From contig NZ_CP054698.1 of NCBI RefSeq assembly GCF_014023275.1, forward strand, positions 6,285,001 through 6,349,000: 64,000 nt of DNA, in the 5' to 3' direction. Positions within the stretch are counted from its first letter, which is position 1; every line of letters begins with the position of its first letter. Of the stretch, positions 39,126-48,356 are shown piece after piece. The translations under genes were made by a program, and so were the position numbers. The stretch comes from Nostoc edaphicum CCNP1411 (lineage in GTDB: Bacteria > Cyanobacteriota > Cyanobacteriia > Cyanobacteriales > Nostocaceae). The notes under the pieces were generated by a model. That model was not told the DNA's origin. It ran no database searches and worked only from the letters and a program-made list of their open reading frames with translations.

Positions 39126-39463
39126 GGTATTTTCGTCAGTGCTGATCACATTAAAGATTACCTAAATACCTGAGTACAACGTGAACTACCCACACTGACA
39201 AAAAGATTTATTTTCTCCAGACTCTTGCTGTCTTGGTGGGTAAAGATTAACATATTTGTGGACAGAGGCAACATCTCGTTAAACCATCCCTGGGAAAAGT
39301 GACAAACTCTTGGGCTGTCTACTTTGAATTTTATTGAGCGCCAGTTAAGTTTATCTGCATGTAGTGACTTAAGACCATTACCTACTGGGTTTGTAAATCA
39401 GCACAGACTATACTATAGAGAATTTACCCAAAAATTTTTCTAGCTTTAAAATCAGAGGTATCA
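39126..39463. other. Intergenic, nothing definite
   Basis: About 340 bases between the desB terminator and the NYN gene. AT-rich; no gene or repeat stands out. AGAGGT just before 39464 is the ribosome binding site of the next gene. Confidence 0.45.
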
Positions 39464-40159
39464 ATGATTATAACTAATTTTAGCAAACAAAGAAATGAAT
39501 TTAAGGAATCTAAAGTACTCAAAGCTAAACCCCATTGGCAAGGGCAGAATTTGAGCGATACTGCTGTCAAAGGTAAAGATACCAAGATGCGAGATCCTGC
39601 AACTGATAGTTCGATTTTTAATAGTTTAAATCGTGGTCGAGTTGCTATTTTTATTGATGGTTTAAGTCTGTTTCATACAGCTTTGCAACTGGGCATAGAA
39701 ATTGACTATGTTAAATTGCTTTGTCATTTAACCAACGGTTCAAGACTATTGCGTGCTTTCTTCTATACTGGGGTTGATCTCAGCAATGAAAAGCAACAGG
39801 GCTTTTTGTTGTGGATGCGTCGTAATGGCTATCGTGTAGTGGCAAAAGAGCTTGTCCTGGCAGCAGAGAATTTCAAAAAATCAAATCTGAATGTAGAAAT
39901 TGCTGTAGATATGATAACTTTAGCTCCTTATTATGATACTGCGGTTTTAGTCAGTGGGGATGGAGATTTAGCTTATGCTGTAAACGCTGTCAGCAGAATG
40001 GGTGTTCGAGTGGAAGTGGTGAGTCTACAAACAACGACTAGTGAAAGTTTGATTGATGTTGCTGACTGCTTTATTGACCTCGATAGTATTAAAACACACA
40101 TTCAAAAAGATTCTAATCTTGGCTATAGTTATCGAACAGCGTCAAATTCAAACCTTTAA
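39464..40159 (+). CDS. NYN-domain (LabA/DUF88-like) protein
   Basis: A 231-aa protein. After a disordered, Lys-rich 60-residue N-terminus comes a PIN-like NYN domain: VAIFIDGLSLFH (first Asp), LNVEIAVDMITLAPYYDTA (second Asp) and VLVSGDGDLAYAV (third acidic pair). These acids form the presumed metal site of a ribonuclease. The family includes LabA, linked to circadian output in Synechococcus; whether this member has that role cannot be told. Good ribosome binding site (AGAGGT). Confidence 0.86.
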   Translation: MIITNFSKQRNEFKESKVLKAKPHWQGQNLSDTAVKGKDTKMRDPATDSSIFNSLNRGRVAIFIDGLSLFHTALQLGIEIDYVKLLCHLTNGSRLLRAFFYTGVDLSNEKQQGFLLWMRRNGYRVVAKELVLAAENFKKSNLNVEIAVDMITLAPYYDTAVLVSGDGDLAYAVNAVSRMGVRVEVVSLQTTTSESLIDVADCFIDLDSIKTHIQKDSNLGYSYRTASNSNL

Positions 40160-40182
40160 TTAATAAAGAAGATGTAGTGATA

Positions 40183-40213
40183 CAAAGACGCATTCAAAGA
40201 AGATGCGTCTTTG
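40183..40213 (+). terminator. Terminator hairpin after the NYN gene
   Basis: CAAAGACGCAT pairs with ATGCGTCTTTG around a 9-base loop, followed by a T-rich stretch, 24 bases past the stop. Confidence 0.75.
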
Positions 40214-40254
40214 TGTCTTCTTCAGTCTTTCCATTTTGCTCAACCTTAATTTAA

Positions 40255-40965
40255 ATGGATATTTTAATAGTTGAAGATGAACCAGAAATTGCTCATTTAA
40301 TCGAACTCTCTTTACAAAAAGAAGGATTTTTTTGTCGCACTAGCCGCGATGGTCTGAATGCTTTGCAGATGTTTCAGGAGCAACCACCTGATTTAATCAT
40401 TCTAGATTTAATGATTCCGGGTTTGGATGGGTTGGAAGTTTGTGCCAGAATTCGCCAGAAACCAGGTGCAAAAGATCCTTACATTTTGATGCTCACAGCT
40501 AAGGGTGAAGAAATCGATCGCGTCATTGGTTTGTCTACTGGTGCTGATGATTACATGGTAAAACCCTTTAGCCCCAGAGAATTGGTAGCTAGAGTGCGGG
40601 CACTATTACGGCGTAGCCTCCGCCAAGGAGGACAACATCAAATCAATCGTACCCAACATTTTATTGTCGATGTAGACCAGCGCACTGCCAGTCGCCAGAT
40701 GAATTCTCAGGAAGTTGAAATTTTGGACTTAACTACCCTAGAATTTAACTTGCTAACTACCTTTGTCAGCAATCCTGGTCGAGTTTGGAATCGCACCCAA
40801 CTAATTGATAAACTTTGGGGAGATAACTTTTTTGGCGATGAACGAGTGGTGGATACTCATGTAGCTCGGTTGCGAAAAAAGATTGAACCTGATCCGGCAA
40901 ATCCCACTTTTATTAAAACTGTTGTTGGGGTGGGCTATAAATTTGAAGATCCTCTGGTGGCGTAA
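40255..40965 (+). CDS. OmpR-family response regulator
   Basis: A 236-aa two-component regulator. The receiver domain has the acid pocket ED (8-9), phospho-acceptor Asp51 (IILDLMIPG) and the conserved Lys in DDYMVKPFSP. The winged-helix DNA-binding domain spans about 135-232 (NRTQLIDKLWG...VDTHVARLRKKIEPDP). It is followed after 5 bases by its likely cognate histidine kinase. The target genes are unknown. Confidence 0.93.
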   Translation: MDILIVEDEPEIAHLIELSLQKEGFFCRTSRDGLNALQMFQEQPPDLIILDLMIPGLDGLEVCARIRQKPGAKDPYILMLTAKGEEIDRVIGLSTGADDYMVKPFSPRELVARVRALLRRSLRQGGQHQINRTQHFIVDVDQRTASRQMNSQEVEILDLTTLEFNLLTTFVSNPGRVWNRTQLIDKLWGDNFFGDERVVDTHVARLRKKIEPDPANPTFIKTVVGVGYKFEDPLVA

Positions 40966-40970
40966 ATCTT

Positions 40971-42059
40971 ATGAAGATGGGGCTGCGAGGACGCCTATTT
41001 TTCTCCCACTTAGTAGTAATGATCGTGGGAGTAGCGAGTCTGGTGAGCATCAGCAAAATCTCTTCCCCCCACTTGTTTGTCTTGCATTTGGAACGATTAG
41101 AAAACCGGGGGTTCGACTTAATCAATATCCGCACTGAATTGGTTACAGGATTTGAATTTGCTTGGCAACGAAGCACTATTTGGTCAGTCTTAGTGGGCAC
41201 AACCGCCGCCGGAGGATTGAGTTTCTGGGTATCCAGACGGATTATGCAGCGGTTGACTGAGATGGAACAAATCACCCAAAAATTTGCTGCTGGTCAGATG
41301 GATGCACGACTACCTGTATCTGACATTCCTGAACTCAGTGGACTGAGTGCTAGTTTCAACCGGATGGCAGCCAGTTTAGAAGGGGTTGAAGCGCGGCGGC
41401 GAGAAGTGATTGGAGATATGACCCATGAATTACGAACACCGTTAACCGTGGTGCGCGGTTACTTGGAAGAACTGGCTGATGGGGAAATTGAGGCGTCTCC
41501 TGAAATCTATCGGCGTTTAGCTAAAGAAACTAGGCGCTTAGAACGGTTAGTGAACGATTTACAAGAACTATCTAAGGCAGAAGCGGGTTATCTGCCAATT
41601 AATATCCAACGGGTAAATCTGCGTCCGTTGTTAGAGTCATTAGTGGAGAAATTTACCGACCAACTGCTAGAAGATGGGCCAGTTCTGCTCTTAAAATGTC
41701 CATCTATCCTACCTTCTGTATTGGCAGATGTTGACCGTACAGAACAGGTGTTGGTTAATCTGCTAGGTAATGCAGTACGTTACACTAACGAAGGTTCGAT
41801 TACCATTAGTGTTGGGACTGAAGCATCTCAACTCTGGATTGCGGTTGTGGATACAGGTATTGGTATTGCTCCAGAAAATTTGCTTCATGTGTTTGAACGC
41901 TTCTGGCGAGCCGACCAATCGCGCGATCGCCATTCGGGAGGTACTGGTATTGGTTTAACTATTTCCCGTCGTTTGATTGAACTACAAGGCGGTCAAATTC
42001 AGGTTGAAAGCGAATTGGGAGTTGGTAGTACGTTTCGGTTTTTTCTACCTTTGGCTTGA
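40971..42059 (+). CDS. HAMP-type membrane sensor histidine kinase
   Basis: A 362-aa kinase, partner of the upstream regulator. Two membrane segments (about 8-28 and 61-80) bracket a very short periplasmic loop of about 30 residues. HAMP follows ([20 protein letters not shown]), then HisKA with His152 in [10 protein letters not shown], and HATPase with the N-box [19 protein letters not shown] and [10 protein letters not shown]. The small sensor loop suggests sensing within the membrane or by a partner. Confidence 0.92.
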   Translation: MKMGLRGRLFFSHLVVMIVGVASLVSISKISSPHLFVLHLERLENRGFDLINIRTELVTGFEFAWQRSTIWSVLVGTTAAGGLSFWVSRRIMQRLTEMEQITQKFAAGQMDARLPVSDIPELSGLSASFNRMAASLEGVEARRREVIGDMTHELRTPLTVVRGYLEELADGEIEASPEIYRRLAKETRRLERLVNDLQELSKAEAGYLPINIQRVNLRPLLESLVEKFTDQLLEDGPVLLLKCPSILPSVLADVDRTEQVLVNLLGNAVRYTNEGSITISVGTEASQLWIAVVDTGIGIAPENLLHVFERFWRADQSRDRHSGGTGIGLTISRRLIELQGGQIQVESELGVGSTFRFFLPLA

Positions 42060-42409
42060 GTGAGGGTGAAGAAGGCAGAAGGCAGGAGGCAGAAGGCAGG
42101 AGGCAGGAGGTAGGAGGCAGAAGGCAGGAGGCAGGAGGTAGGAGGCAGAAGGCAGGAGGTAGGAGGCAGAAGGCAGGAGGTAGGAGGCAGGAGGTAGGGG
42201 TTGAAATTTATCTGTTGTCTCTCAAACCCATTTAATTCCAAGCCACCAAATTAGAAATTTTGCTGCTCTTGACTTAAAGCCTTGAGATACAAGGGATTGA
42301 CATAAGGTAGTCATGGCTGTGTCATAGCCAATTGCTAATTTGAAACTATCCAAAATCTTGGTTTGTTGATGAATGCCGAGATTTTGGAAGTGCATAGAGT
42401 GTAATAATT
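42060..42409. other. Intergenic between kinase and small ORF
   Basis: The STRR array fills 42064-42200. The remaining 200 bases are AT-rich with no gene. Confidence 0.45.
42064..42200. repeat. STRR array of AGGCAGA/AGGCAGG/AGGTAGG heptamers
   Basis: About 19 nearly perfect 7-base units in a row directly after the kinase stop, one of the longest single-type arrays in the window. Confidence 0.92.
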
Positions 42410-42511
42410 ATGTCTACTTTTGTCCTGGCTGCTTTTTTGGTTAGTTTACTCAGTGCTTCAGGTTACGCTGCGATCGCCTACTTGTTCCCTCAAAATCGCT
42501 CATTAAAATAA
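42410..42511 (+). CDS. Possible 33-aa single-helix membrane protein
   Basis: ATG at 42410 opens a 33-codon frame that reads as one hydrophobic helix (STFVLAAFLVSLLSASGYAA) with a short polar end (PQNRSLK) and a stop. The size and shape are those of the small subunits of photosynthetic or NDH complexes, but I do not recognise the sequence. The ribosome binding site is weak. It is isolated on the plus strand. Confidence 0.4.
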   Translation: MSTFVLAAFLVSLLSASGYAAIAYLFPQNRSLK

Positions 42512-42596
42512 TTCGTAATTCGTAGTTAAGAATTGAATTACGAACTTGTACTGAGCGTAGCCGTTGGCGCAGCCTCTCGTAGAGAAGTATTAGTAA

Positions 42597-43478
42597 TTAG
42601 TTAATCTCTTTTCTCAATAATTCTGGAATCTGAGAAGGGCGTTCAGCTACCGGAACTTCCGCTTCTTTGAAAGCAGCTAATTTACTTTGGGCTGTGCCAA
42701 AATTAGGATCGCGTCCGATAACCGTTGCTAAAGTCCCAGTTTGACGCCAAGTTTTTCCTGGTGGTGCTTGTCGGCCGGCAATGTAGGCAATTACTGGTTT
42801 ATCAATTGCTTCAGTAATGTATCGGGCTGCTGCTTCTTCACTACCACCACCAGGTTGACCGACTAAAACGATCGCCTGTGTGGTTTCATCCTCATCGAGA
42901 ATTTGCAGCCATTGCAGAAATGAGGAACCAACGATCGCATCACTACCAATACTGACACTAATCGATTGTCCTAAACCTGCTTTTGTTAATTCGTAGGCGA
43001 TCTCGTAAGTAAGAGTACTGCTACGACTAACGATCCCCACAGAACCAGGGGTATAAAATTCACTAGGTTGAGTCCCTAAGAGAATTTTTCCCGGTACAAT
43101 GATCCCCGGACTATTTGGCCCGATTACCAAAGTTTCACAGGCTTCGGCTTTGCGGAGTAATTGCACCATATCTAAAGGCGGCACGCCAGCGGTGATAATA
43201 ATGATCTGGCGAATATTAGATGCGATCGCTTCTAATGCCGCATCTAAGACATCGTAAGGATCTACACAAATAATCGTCGTGTCAATTGCCCCAAATTGTT
43301 CTATTACTTCCTCTACTAAATCAAATACTGGCAGTCCATGCAATTCCTGTCCGCCGCATCCAGGATTGACACCAGCTACTAAATTTGTGCCATAAGCTTT
43401 CATTTGAGCAACATGAGTGCTTGATATAAATTCACAAAAGCCTTGAATTAAGACTTTACTTTCTGGCGTTAGGTTCAT
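42597..43478 (-). CDS. Succinyl-CoA synthetase alpha-like protein lacking the phospho-histidine
   Basis: A 293-aa protein with the SucD fold: an N-terminal CoA-binding domain (SKVLIQGFCEF...GTNLVAGVNPGCGG) and a ligase domain (LVIGPNSPGIIVPG, GSVGIVSRSSTLTYE, SIGSDAIVG). In canonical SucD the loop GHAG carries the phosphorylated His; here IAGRQAPPGKTWRQTG has Gln at that position (residue 246, the number of the E. coli His). The E-x-G-G-x-x-E segment is GGGSEEAA. It should not use the normal phospho-His mechanism. It is encoded downstream of a similarly divergent SucC-like gene on the same strand. Confidence 0.8.
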   Translation of the reverse strand: MNLTPESKVLIQGFCEFISSTHVAQMKAYGTNLVAGVNPGCGGQELHGLPVFDLVEEVIEQFGAIDTTIICVDPYDVLDAALEAIASNIRQIIIITAGVPPLDMVQLLRKAEACETLVIGPNSPGIIVPGKILLGTQPSEFYTPGSVGIVSRSSTLTYEIAYELTKAGLGQSISVSIGSDAIVGSSFLQWLQILDEDETTQAIVLVGQPGGGSEEAAARYITEAIDKPVIAYIAGRQAPPGKTWRQTGTLATVIGRDPNFGTAQSKLAAFKEAEVPVAERPSQIPELLRKEIN

Positions 43479-43775
43479 AAAAAATTACCGTAATTTTGGC
43501 TACCCAGGGCCTAAAAGCACTGGGCATAGAAACGACACTTTTACATTGTCGTATTGATTCAATTTTTACTGAAATTCCAAAAACTATTCTTGAGGTTGAG
43601 TATTCCAAAAGTGGTAAAATCCGCCTCTAGCTAGGAATATTCAGTTTGAATGTACTATATAATTTAATCCCAGGAAGCAAAGCTGTACTTGGTTTCAGCA
43701 TCAAATTCAAAAATTTATGCCCTGCGGTAAAAATTATTAATTTTTGATTTTTGAATTGGAAAAAAATGACAGTTA

Positions 43776-45002
43776 CTACTTCTTATTAACCGTTGGTTTA
43801 GCAAGAAGAACCGCTGCCGCTACTGCCTCATCTAAATTTTCTACCACGAGGAGCGCATCAGTGTGGGTTTTTAGTGTTGCTAAATATTTTCTAGCAGCCT
43901 TAAATTCAGAACCAGCAAGACGGACAAGCAAGGGTGTAAAATTTCGCTCTCGGCTATTTTTACTGCCATTAGAATGTACAACCTGTGATTGAAGTTCGCT
44001 ATTTTCCTGCTGGACAAATCTGGCTATAACTTCAGTCACTTCCTCAATTTGAGGAATGCTACCCAGAAAGTTAATTAGTATTACTTGAATACTTTTGTCA
44101 GCCTCCAGGATTTTCAGACTTGTCTCCAAGCGATCGCGGAAGGTAGTTGGTCTAGTATCTGTGAGGAAAGCATGACGTAGATTCAAACAAACACCTGGAT
44201 TGCCACCAGCATTAGCGACTAAATCTAAAGTTGCCATCACTGAACCAGTACCATTACCTAAAATACCGATTTTTCCGTGCATCTTTACACCATTCCAGTT
44301 GCCTAAAATACTGTTGATTTCAGTACTGCTATGACGACTGATAATTTTTGCCGCCATCTCGGCGAGATCGGGATGACGCTTGATCGCTCGTTCGTTGACC
44401 CTGACTTTACCATTAAGAGCCATAACTTGACTAGTAGCGCTGACTGCCAAGGGATTAATTTCGACTAAATCCAGGTCTTTTTGGATAAATAACTGGTACA
44501 TCTTCTCCACAACGCTGCTTACCGACTGCATCAGCGTTCCTTGCAAACCCATTTTTAAAGCCAATCGTCGGGCATAAAATGGCGAGAATTCTTGTTCTAC
44601 GACAACATGGTGCATTCTTTCCCCAGCAGATTCCCAATCGATGTCTGCTTCTTTGCAACCTAAAAGTACTGGTCGGCAGACAGCGGTATCTAAAACTACT
44701 GCGAGATAAAATTCCTGGTTGGCGTCGTATTTAGACTCTGCCAGCACAACTTCCGGCAATTCGCCCCATATTGGTAAACTAAAGATATTTTGAGCAGCTG
44801 CGATCGCATCGATAGTCGTTTGGGCAAACCTGACTCCACCTGCTTTTGCCCGTTCCGCGCCATGTACTTGAGATTTCAGTACAATTGGAAAGCGAATTTT
44901 TAAACGTTTCAAATCTGTAGGATGATCAATTCGTTGGGAAGGCAATACTGGAATGCCTATCTTCCCAAACCATTCTTTAACTTGATACTCTAATAAATCC
45001 AT
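43776..45002 (-). CDS. Succinyl-CoA synthetase beta-like ATP-grasp protein, divergent
   Basis: A 408-aa SucC-like protein. The N-terminal ATP-grasp domain is recognisable (MDLLEYQVKEWFGKIGIPV, VLKSQVHGAERAKAGGV, DLDLVEINPLAV), so nucleotide binding is likely. The C-terminal CoA-ligase domain is altered: the canonical NGAGLAMGT becomes NGTGSVMAT, and the Gly-rich DVGGGA loop that meets the phospho-His becomes NLRHAF. There is also an Asn/Ser-rich insert near residue 340. It is the partner of the SucD-like protein 297 bases downstream. The reaction is unknown. Confidence 0.8.
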   Translation of the reverse strand: MDLLEYQVKEWFGKIGIPVLPSQRIDHPTDLKRLKIRFPIVLKSQVHGAERAKAGGVRFAQTTIDAIAAAQNIFSLPIWGELPEVVLAESKYDANQEFYLAVVLDTAVCRPVLLGCKEADIDWESAGERMHHVVVEQEFSPFYARRLALKMGLQGTLMQSVSSVVEKMYQLFIQKDLDLVEINPLAVSATSQVMALNGKVRVNERAIKRHPDLAEMAAKIISRHSSTEINSILGNWNGVKMHGKIGILGNGTGSVMATLDLVANAGGNPGVCLNLRHAFLTDTRPTTFRDRLETSLKILEADKSIQVILINFLGSIPQIEEVTEVIARFVQQENSELQSQVVHSNGSKNSRERNFTPLLVRLAGSEFKAARKYLATLKTHTDALLVVENLDEAVAAAVLLAKPTVNKK

Positions 45003-45651
45003 TGATACACCTTAGTATTGACACTTTCCAAGCTTTTGCTTATTGCTGTCTTAATATTTTGCAGCACCTTTATTACATAATTAAGCTTTTGGCAGCTATA
45101 AAAACTTATTTTTCACGGATCAACTTTATCGAATTCAGCAAAAGAGGTACATTAATTTCGATACCCAACCTGTTTGTACCAGAGCCACAACACTTAATTA
45201 ATCTCTTCAGTAAGTTTCCCAGCATAGAAGATAACTAGCATTTCTGTCAAAACCCTCTGACATAGCATCATTTTCTTAACCTTTAAATAATTTGGTCACA
45301 ACTGCTCTGCAACTAGAATTTTGCAGAGCAGTAGCTTCTGTGAATTTTATTATCGCGAAATAATGCAGTGAGAATACTCAAAAATTCTATTATTCCCATT
45401 TTTTATTTGTAATTTATATCTGAAGACAGATTATTTAATTTTGCATCTAGCGCTATTAAAATGTAGCGGCGCAAACAATAACTGCTTTTTAATTTTTGGT
45501 GAAAAGTCAGAATTTGTGTTAGAAAGTTGGTCGTTCAGATTTTCAGGCTGTGGTTGGTTAAACTGTGCATTTGCATTCAATAAACCGAGAAAGTTCGTTT
45601 CATCCTCTTAAAAATAATCAAAACAATATAGAAATTCAGCGGGAAAGCTCT
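45003..45651. other. Intergenic, AT-rich
   Basis: About 650 bases. An open frame from a TTG near 45002 has no ribosome binding site and reads as random hydrophobic sequence. A GCAGAGCAGTAG/CTGCTCTGC pair near 45302-45334 can form a hairpin. The end holds the promoter region of the membrane-protein gene. Confidence 0.4.
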
Positions 45652-47421
45652 ATGAAAGTAGCAGTCCAGCAGGAAGATTTACAGCTTTTAGCCAAAACTT
45701 TGCAGGAACAATTACTTGTAGAAGTCTCAACGGCTGAAGTCTTCGAGGTTAAGTGTGCCGTCAATAAAGACGAGTTAATGATTTTAACGCAACACGCATC
45801 AGATGTAATAGTTGATGCTCAACTAATTTTTGCAGTCATTGAGGAAGTACTTCAGTCTCTAGCACCCCGCAAAGAGCAGCGAGTGCAATGTTTCCTCAGA
45901 GTTTTTGGTGAACAACTCCCTTATGCCAAATGTTTCGTAGCTCTGAAGCAGACGGAGGAATGGGGGGATAGGGAGATGGGGAGATGGGGAGATGGGGGAG
46001 TAGGAGAAGATGAGGAAGCAATATCTTATTCATCCTCATCGGCTCTGACATATTTTCCATCAATCGATGAAACTGATGAAGAGGAACTGTTTGATCCGTT
46101 TGCAGATGTGCCGAATTTGTCGGCTTCTAAGTCAGGATTCCAAGTCAAACCTGTACTACTGGGTGCAGTGTTGGTGGGAATTGTCGTTTTAGGTAGTGGT
46201 ACTTACTTCTTGACTCGCCCTTGTGTGATGTCCGAGTGTCAAGAAATACAAAATGCCGCACAATTAAAAACAAAATCTCCGCAACTGATGCGCCGCGCCA
46301 AGTCTGAAAAAGAATTAGTTGCTGTACAACAGAAACTTGCAGCAGCCAGTGTGGCCCTGAATGTAATTCCTAGTTGGTCGCCTCGTCACCAGATGTCAGA
46401 AGAACTAAAAGTAAGTTTGTCTGGGCGGTCAGAAAAAATCAACCAGGTGGTCAAGGCTTTGCAGACAGCATCTTTGGCGATACAAAAAGTTCAAACTCCT
46501 GCATCTAGTCTAGAGGAATTACAGGCTAGACAACACTTATGGCGACAGGCTATAGCCCCACTAGAAGCTGTAAGTTCCAGTAGTGAACTCTATGGACTGG
46601 TACAGGGTAAATTACTTAATTATCGTGTCCGTTTGCACGCTGTAAATCAGCAGATAGCTACTGAGGAAAAATGGCTGAAAAAAATAACAGCAGCAAAAGC
46701 TGTTGCTGTTGCAGCCGAAAAGCGGGAAGCTACTGCTAAATCTTTGAATGACTGGCAAAAGGTGCAGTCTACTTGGCTGGTGGTAGTTAATACCTTGAAT
46801 ACCATTCCCCGGACTAGTGCTGGATACCAAGATGCCCAAAAGCTGATGGTAGATTATAAACCTAAGTTAGTACTAGCACGCGATCGCGCTACTAAAGAAC
46901 GATTAGCTGTTAAAAGCTACCAACAAGCCCTTAGCACCGCCAACCAAGCCAAAGTATATCAGCAACAAAACCAATGGCAAGCTGCGGCGACCTACTGGGA
47001 TCAGGCTTTGCAAACTGCTAAACAGATTTCGGAAGATAGCTTGTACTACACTCAGGCTCAGTCTCTCATCGAACCCTACTCAGCAGCCCTCAAGCAAGCA
47101 CAAGAAAAAGTACAAGTTGTTAGTAGTTTCCAACAAACCCGCACTGACTTAGATAAAACCTGTATTAATGGAATTCGGATTTGCACTTTTAGCATGGACA
47201 ATGCAGGAATTATTGTCCGGCTAACCCCTGAGTATGACCAAATCAGGCAAAATAACTTGGCTAATCCTTATTCTGAGAACTCGGATACTGCTGTTGACGT
47301 AACCAATCACTTGCAAATCTTACGGGAAGCCTTAGCTGTAATTAGTGACAATGCCAATATGTCCCTTTTCCTTTATGATTCCCAAGGTCAGGTAATCTAT
47401 ACACGGACTTTAGGCGGGTAA
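45652..47421 (+). CDS. Large single-pass membrane protein with coiled coils and an in-frame STRR
   Basis: A 589-aa protein that I cannot assign. The N-terminal 100 residues are a compact cytoplasmic domain (VAVQQEDLQLLAKTLQEQLL...VQCFLRVFGEQLPYAKCFVAL). Then comes translated STRR (EEWGDREMGRWGDGGVG, about 102-118), an acidic Ser-rich linker, a transmembrane helix (LLGAVLVGIVVLGSGTYFL, about 168-186), and a long helical, Gln/Ala-rich part with coiled-coil character to about 520. It ends in a small alpha/beta domain (TCINGIRICTFSMDNAGIIV). The frame opens at GTG 45565; the ATG at 45652 is better placed behind a purine run. Confidence 0.72.
   Translation: MKVAVQQEDLQLLAKTLQEQLLVEVSTAEVFEVKCAVNKDELMILTQHASDVIVDAQLIFAVIEEVLQSLAPRKEQRVQCFLRVFGEQLPYAKCFVALKQTEEWGDREMGRWGDGGVGEDEEAISYSSSSALTYFPSIDETDEEELFDPFADVPNLSASKSGFQVKPVLLGAVLVGIVVLGSGTYFLTRPCVMSECQEIQNAAQLKTKSPQLMRRAKSEKELVAVQQKLAAASVALNVIPSWSPRHQMSEELKVSLSGRSEKINQVVKALQTASLAIQKVQTPASSLEELQARQHLWRQAIAPLEAVSSSSELYGLVQGKLLNYRVRLHAVNQQIATEEKWLKKITAAKAVAVAAEKREATAKSLNDWQKVQSTWLVVVNTLNTIPRTSAGYQDAQKLMVDYKPKLVLARDRATKERLAVKSYQQALSTANQAKVYQQQNQWQAAATYWDQALQTAKQISEDSLYYTQAQSLIEPYSAALKQAQEKVQVVSSFQQTRTDLDKTCINGIRICTFSMDNAGIIVRLTPEYDQIRQNNLANPYSENSDTAVDVTNHLQILREALAVISDNANMSLFLYDSQGQVIYTRTLGG
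45958..46003. repeat. STRR inside the membrane-protein gene
   Basis: GGGGGATAGGGAGATGGGGAG and following GATGGGGA units, in frame, adding about 16 Gly/Trp/Asp/Arg-rich residues between two otherwise normal-looking segments. Confidence 0.8.
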
Positions 47422-47851
47422 GTGCGTTGGCATAGCCCACTGTTCGCGTAGCGTTCCGCAGGAAAGGTATCGCTTCTCGCTATGACCTTCAGACAAGCGA
47501 GAAGCCTCTTGTGATCGCTCCTTATACTAAACTCACTTGTCTGTGCGTTGGTGTAGCCCACCAAAAGTATTACTTTTTCCATCATCCCCAACACCCACAC
47601 ACAAAAAATAAGGAAATTTGATTCCCTGGCGGGACGGAAAGCAGAGATTTAAAAGATTGTAATGGAATACATATTCTGCCTAACGCGGAACATTGTTGTG
47701 TGGCAAATCTTTATTTATGTACAAAAGTGAAACTCTATAAACTCTGATAAAAAATAAAAAACTGATTAGCGATTTCGATGTACGCTGCTTAAAATTGCTA
47801 AAGTTTCAATGCTGTACAGCAACTGTTATTTATAAAGGTGGGATATCAAGT
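47422..47851. other. Repeat-bearing spacer before the chimeric TPS gene
   Basis: 47425-47580 carries two partial copies of the repeat that is tandem at 48357-48600 (GCGTTGG(C/T)(A/G)TAGCCCA followed by ATCGCTCCTTATACTAAACT-type sequence). The second half is AT-rich and ends in AAGGTGGGAT, the ribosome binding site of the next gene. Confidence 0.55.
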
Positions 47852-48277
47852 ATGAGCAATCTTTATTACTGGGTTAAAGGTCTAGGAATTGCAATAAGTG
47901 GTGCAATAGTTATCTCTGGAAATTCTGCTATTGCTCAAATTAACCATGATGTTACTCTAACTAATAATTCTAGTGTTGCAACACAGGAGAACATCAGAAT
48001 TATTGAAGGGGGAATCAAATCTGGAAGTAATCTGTCTCACAGTTTTAAGCAGTTTTCTGTTCCCGCTATAAGCACAGTCTACTGCAAGAACACCGCAGAT
48101 ATTCAAAACATTATTAGCCTGGTCACAAATCAGAAGTACGGTATATCAGCCGACGCAGTTCAGAAAATTCAGCACAGTATAGACCAAAGTCAAATTCAAG
48201 ATGAGGATTGCTCTGATTGCACTTGCACTTGTTGGTCAAGAACCCTTAGAAAATGGGTTCCTTGCTCATGCACTTAA
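47852..48277 (+). CDS. Chimeric small protein: truncated TPS (haemagglutinin N-terminal) domain plus Cys-rich tail
   Basis: A 141-aa exported protein starting behind AAGGTGGGAT. Residues 1-30 are a signal peptide ending near AIAQI. Residues 31-94 follow, segment by segment, the start of the large exoprotein at 49395 (NLSHSFKQFSV against NLFHSFEQFSV; ADIQNIISLVT against ANIKNIITRVT). The similarity stops there. From Lys95 it resembles the next small protein instead (KYGISADAVQKIQHSIDQSQIQ). It ends in a six-Cys tail (Cys at 120, 123, 125, 127, 138, 140). Without the rest of the TPS beta-helix it cannot be a normal exoprotein. A hairpin follows. Confidence 0.75.
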   Translation: MSNLYYWVKGLGIAISGAIVISGNSAIAQINHDVTLTNNSSVATQENIRIIEGGIKSGSNLSHSFKQFSVPAISTVYCKNTADIQNIISLVTNQKYGISADAVQKIQHSIDQSQIQDEDCSDCTCTCWSRTLRKWVPCSCT

Positions 48278-48288
48278 GCTTGAACAGT

Positions 48289-48326
48289 ATTACCTTAATT
48301 CTTAATTTATTGAGAATTAAGGTAAT
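48289..48326 (+). terminator. Hairpin after the chimeric TPS gene
   Basis: ATTACCTTAATTCT and its exact complement AGAATTAAGGTAAT form a 14-bp stem with a 10-base loop, 11 bases past the stop. Confidence 0.7.
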
Positions 48327-48356
48327 AATATTGCTCTATAAAGCCTATTTTGTTAG

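Noticed and set aside
42064..42200. CRISPR or coding repeat after the kinase gene
   Set aside because: Pure 7-base tandem repeats with no spacers; typical STRR.
45002..45238. 78-codon frame upstream of the SucC-like gene
   Set aside because: TTG start, no ribosome binding site, no recognisable domain; it lies in the probable promoter region.
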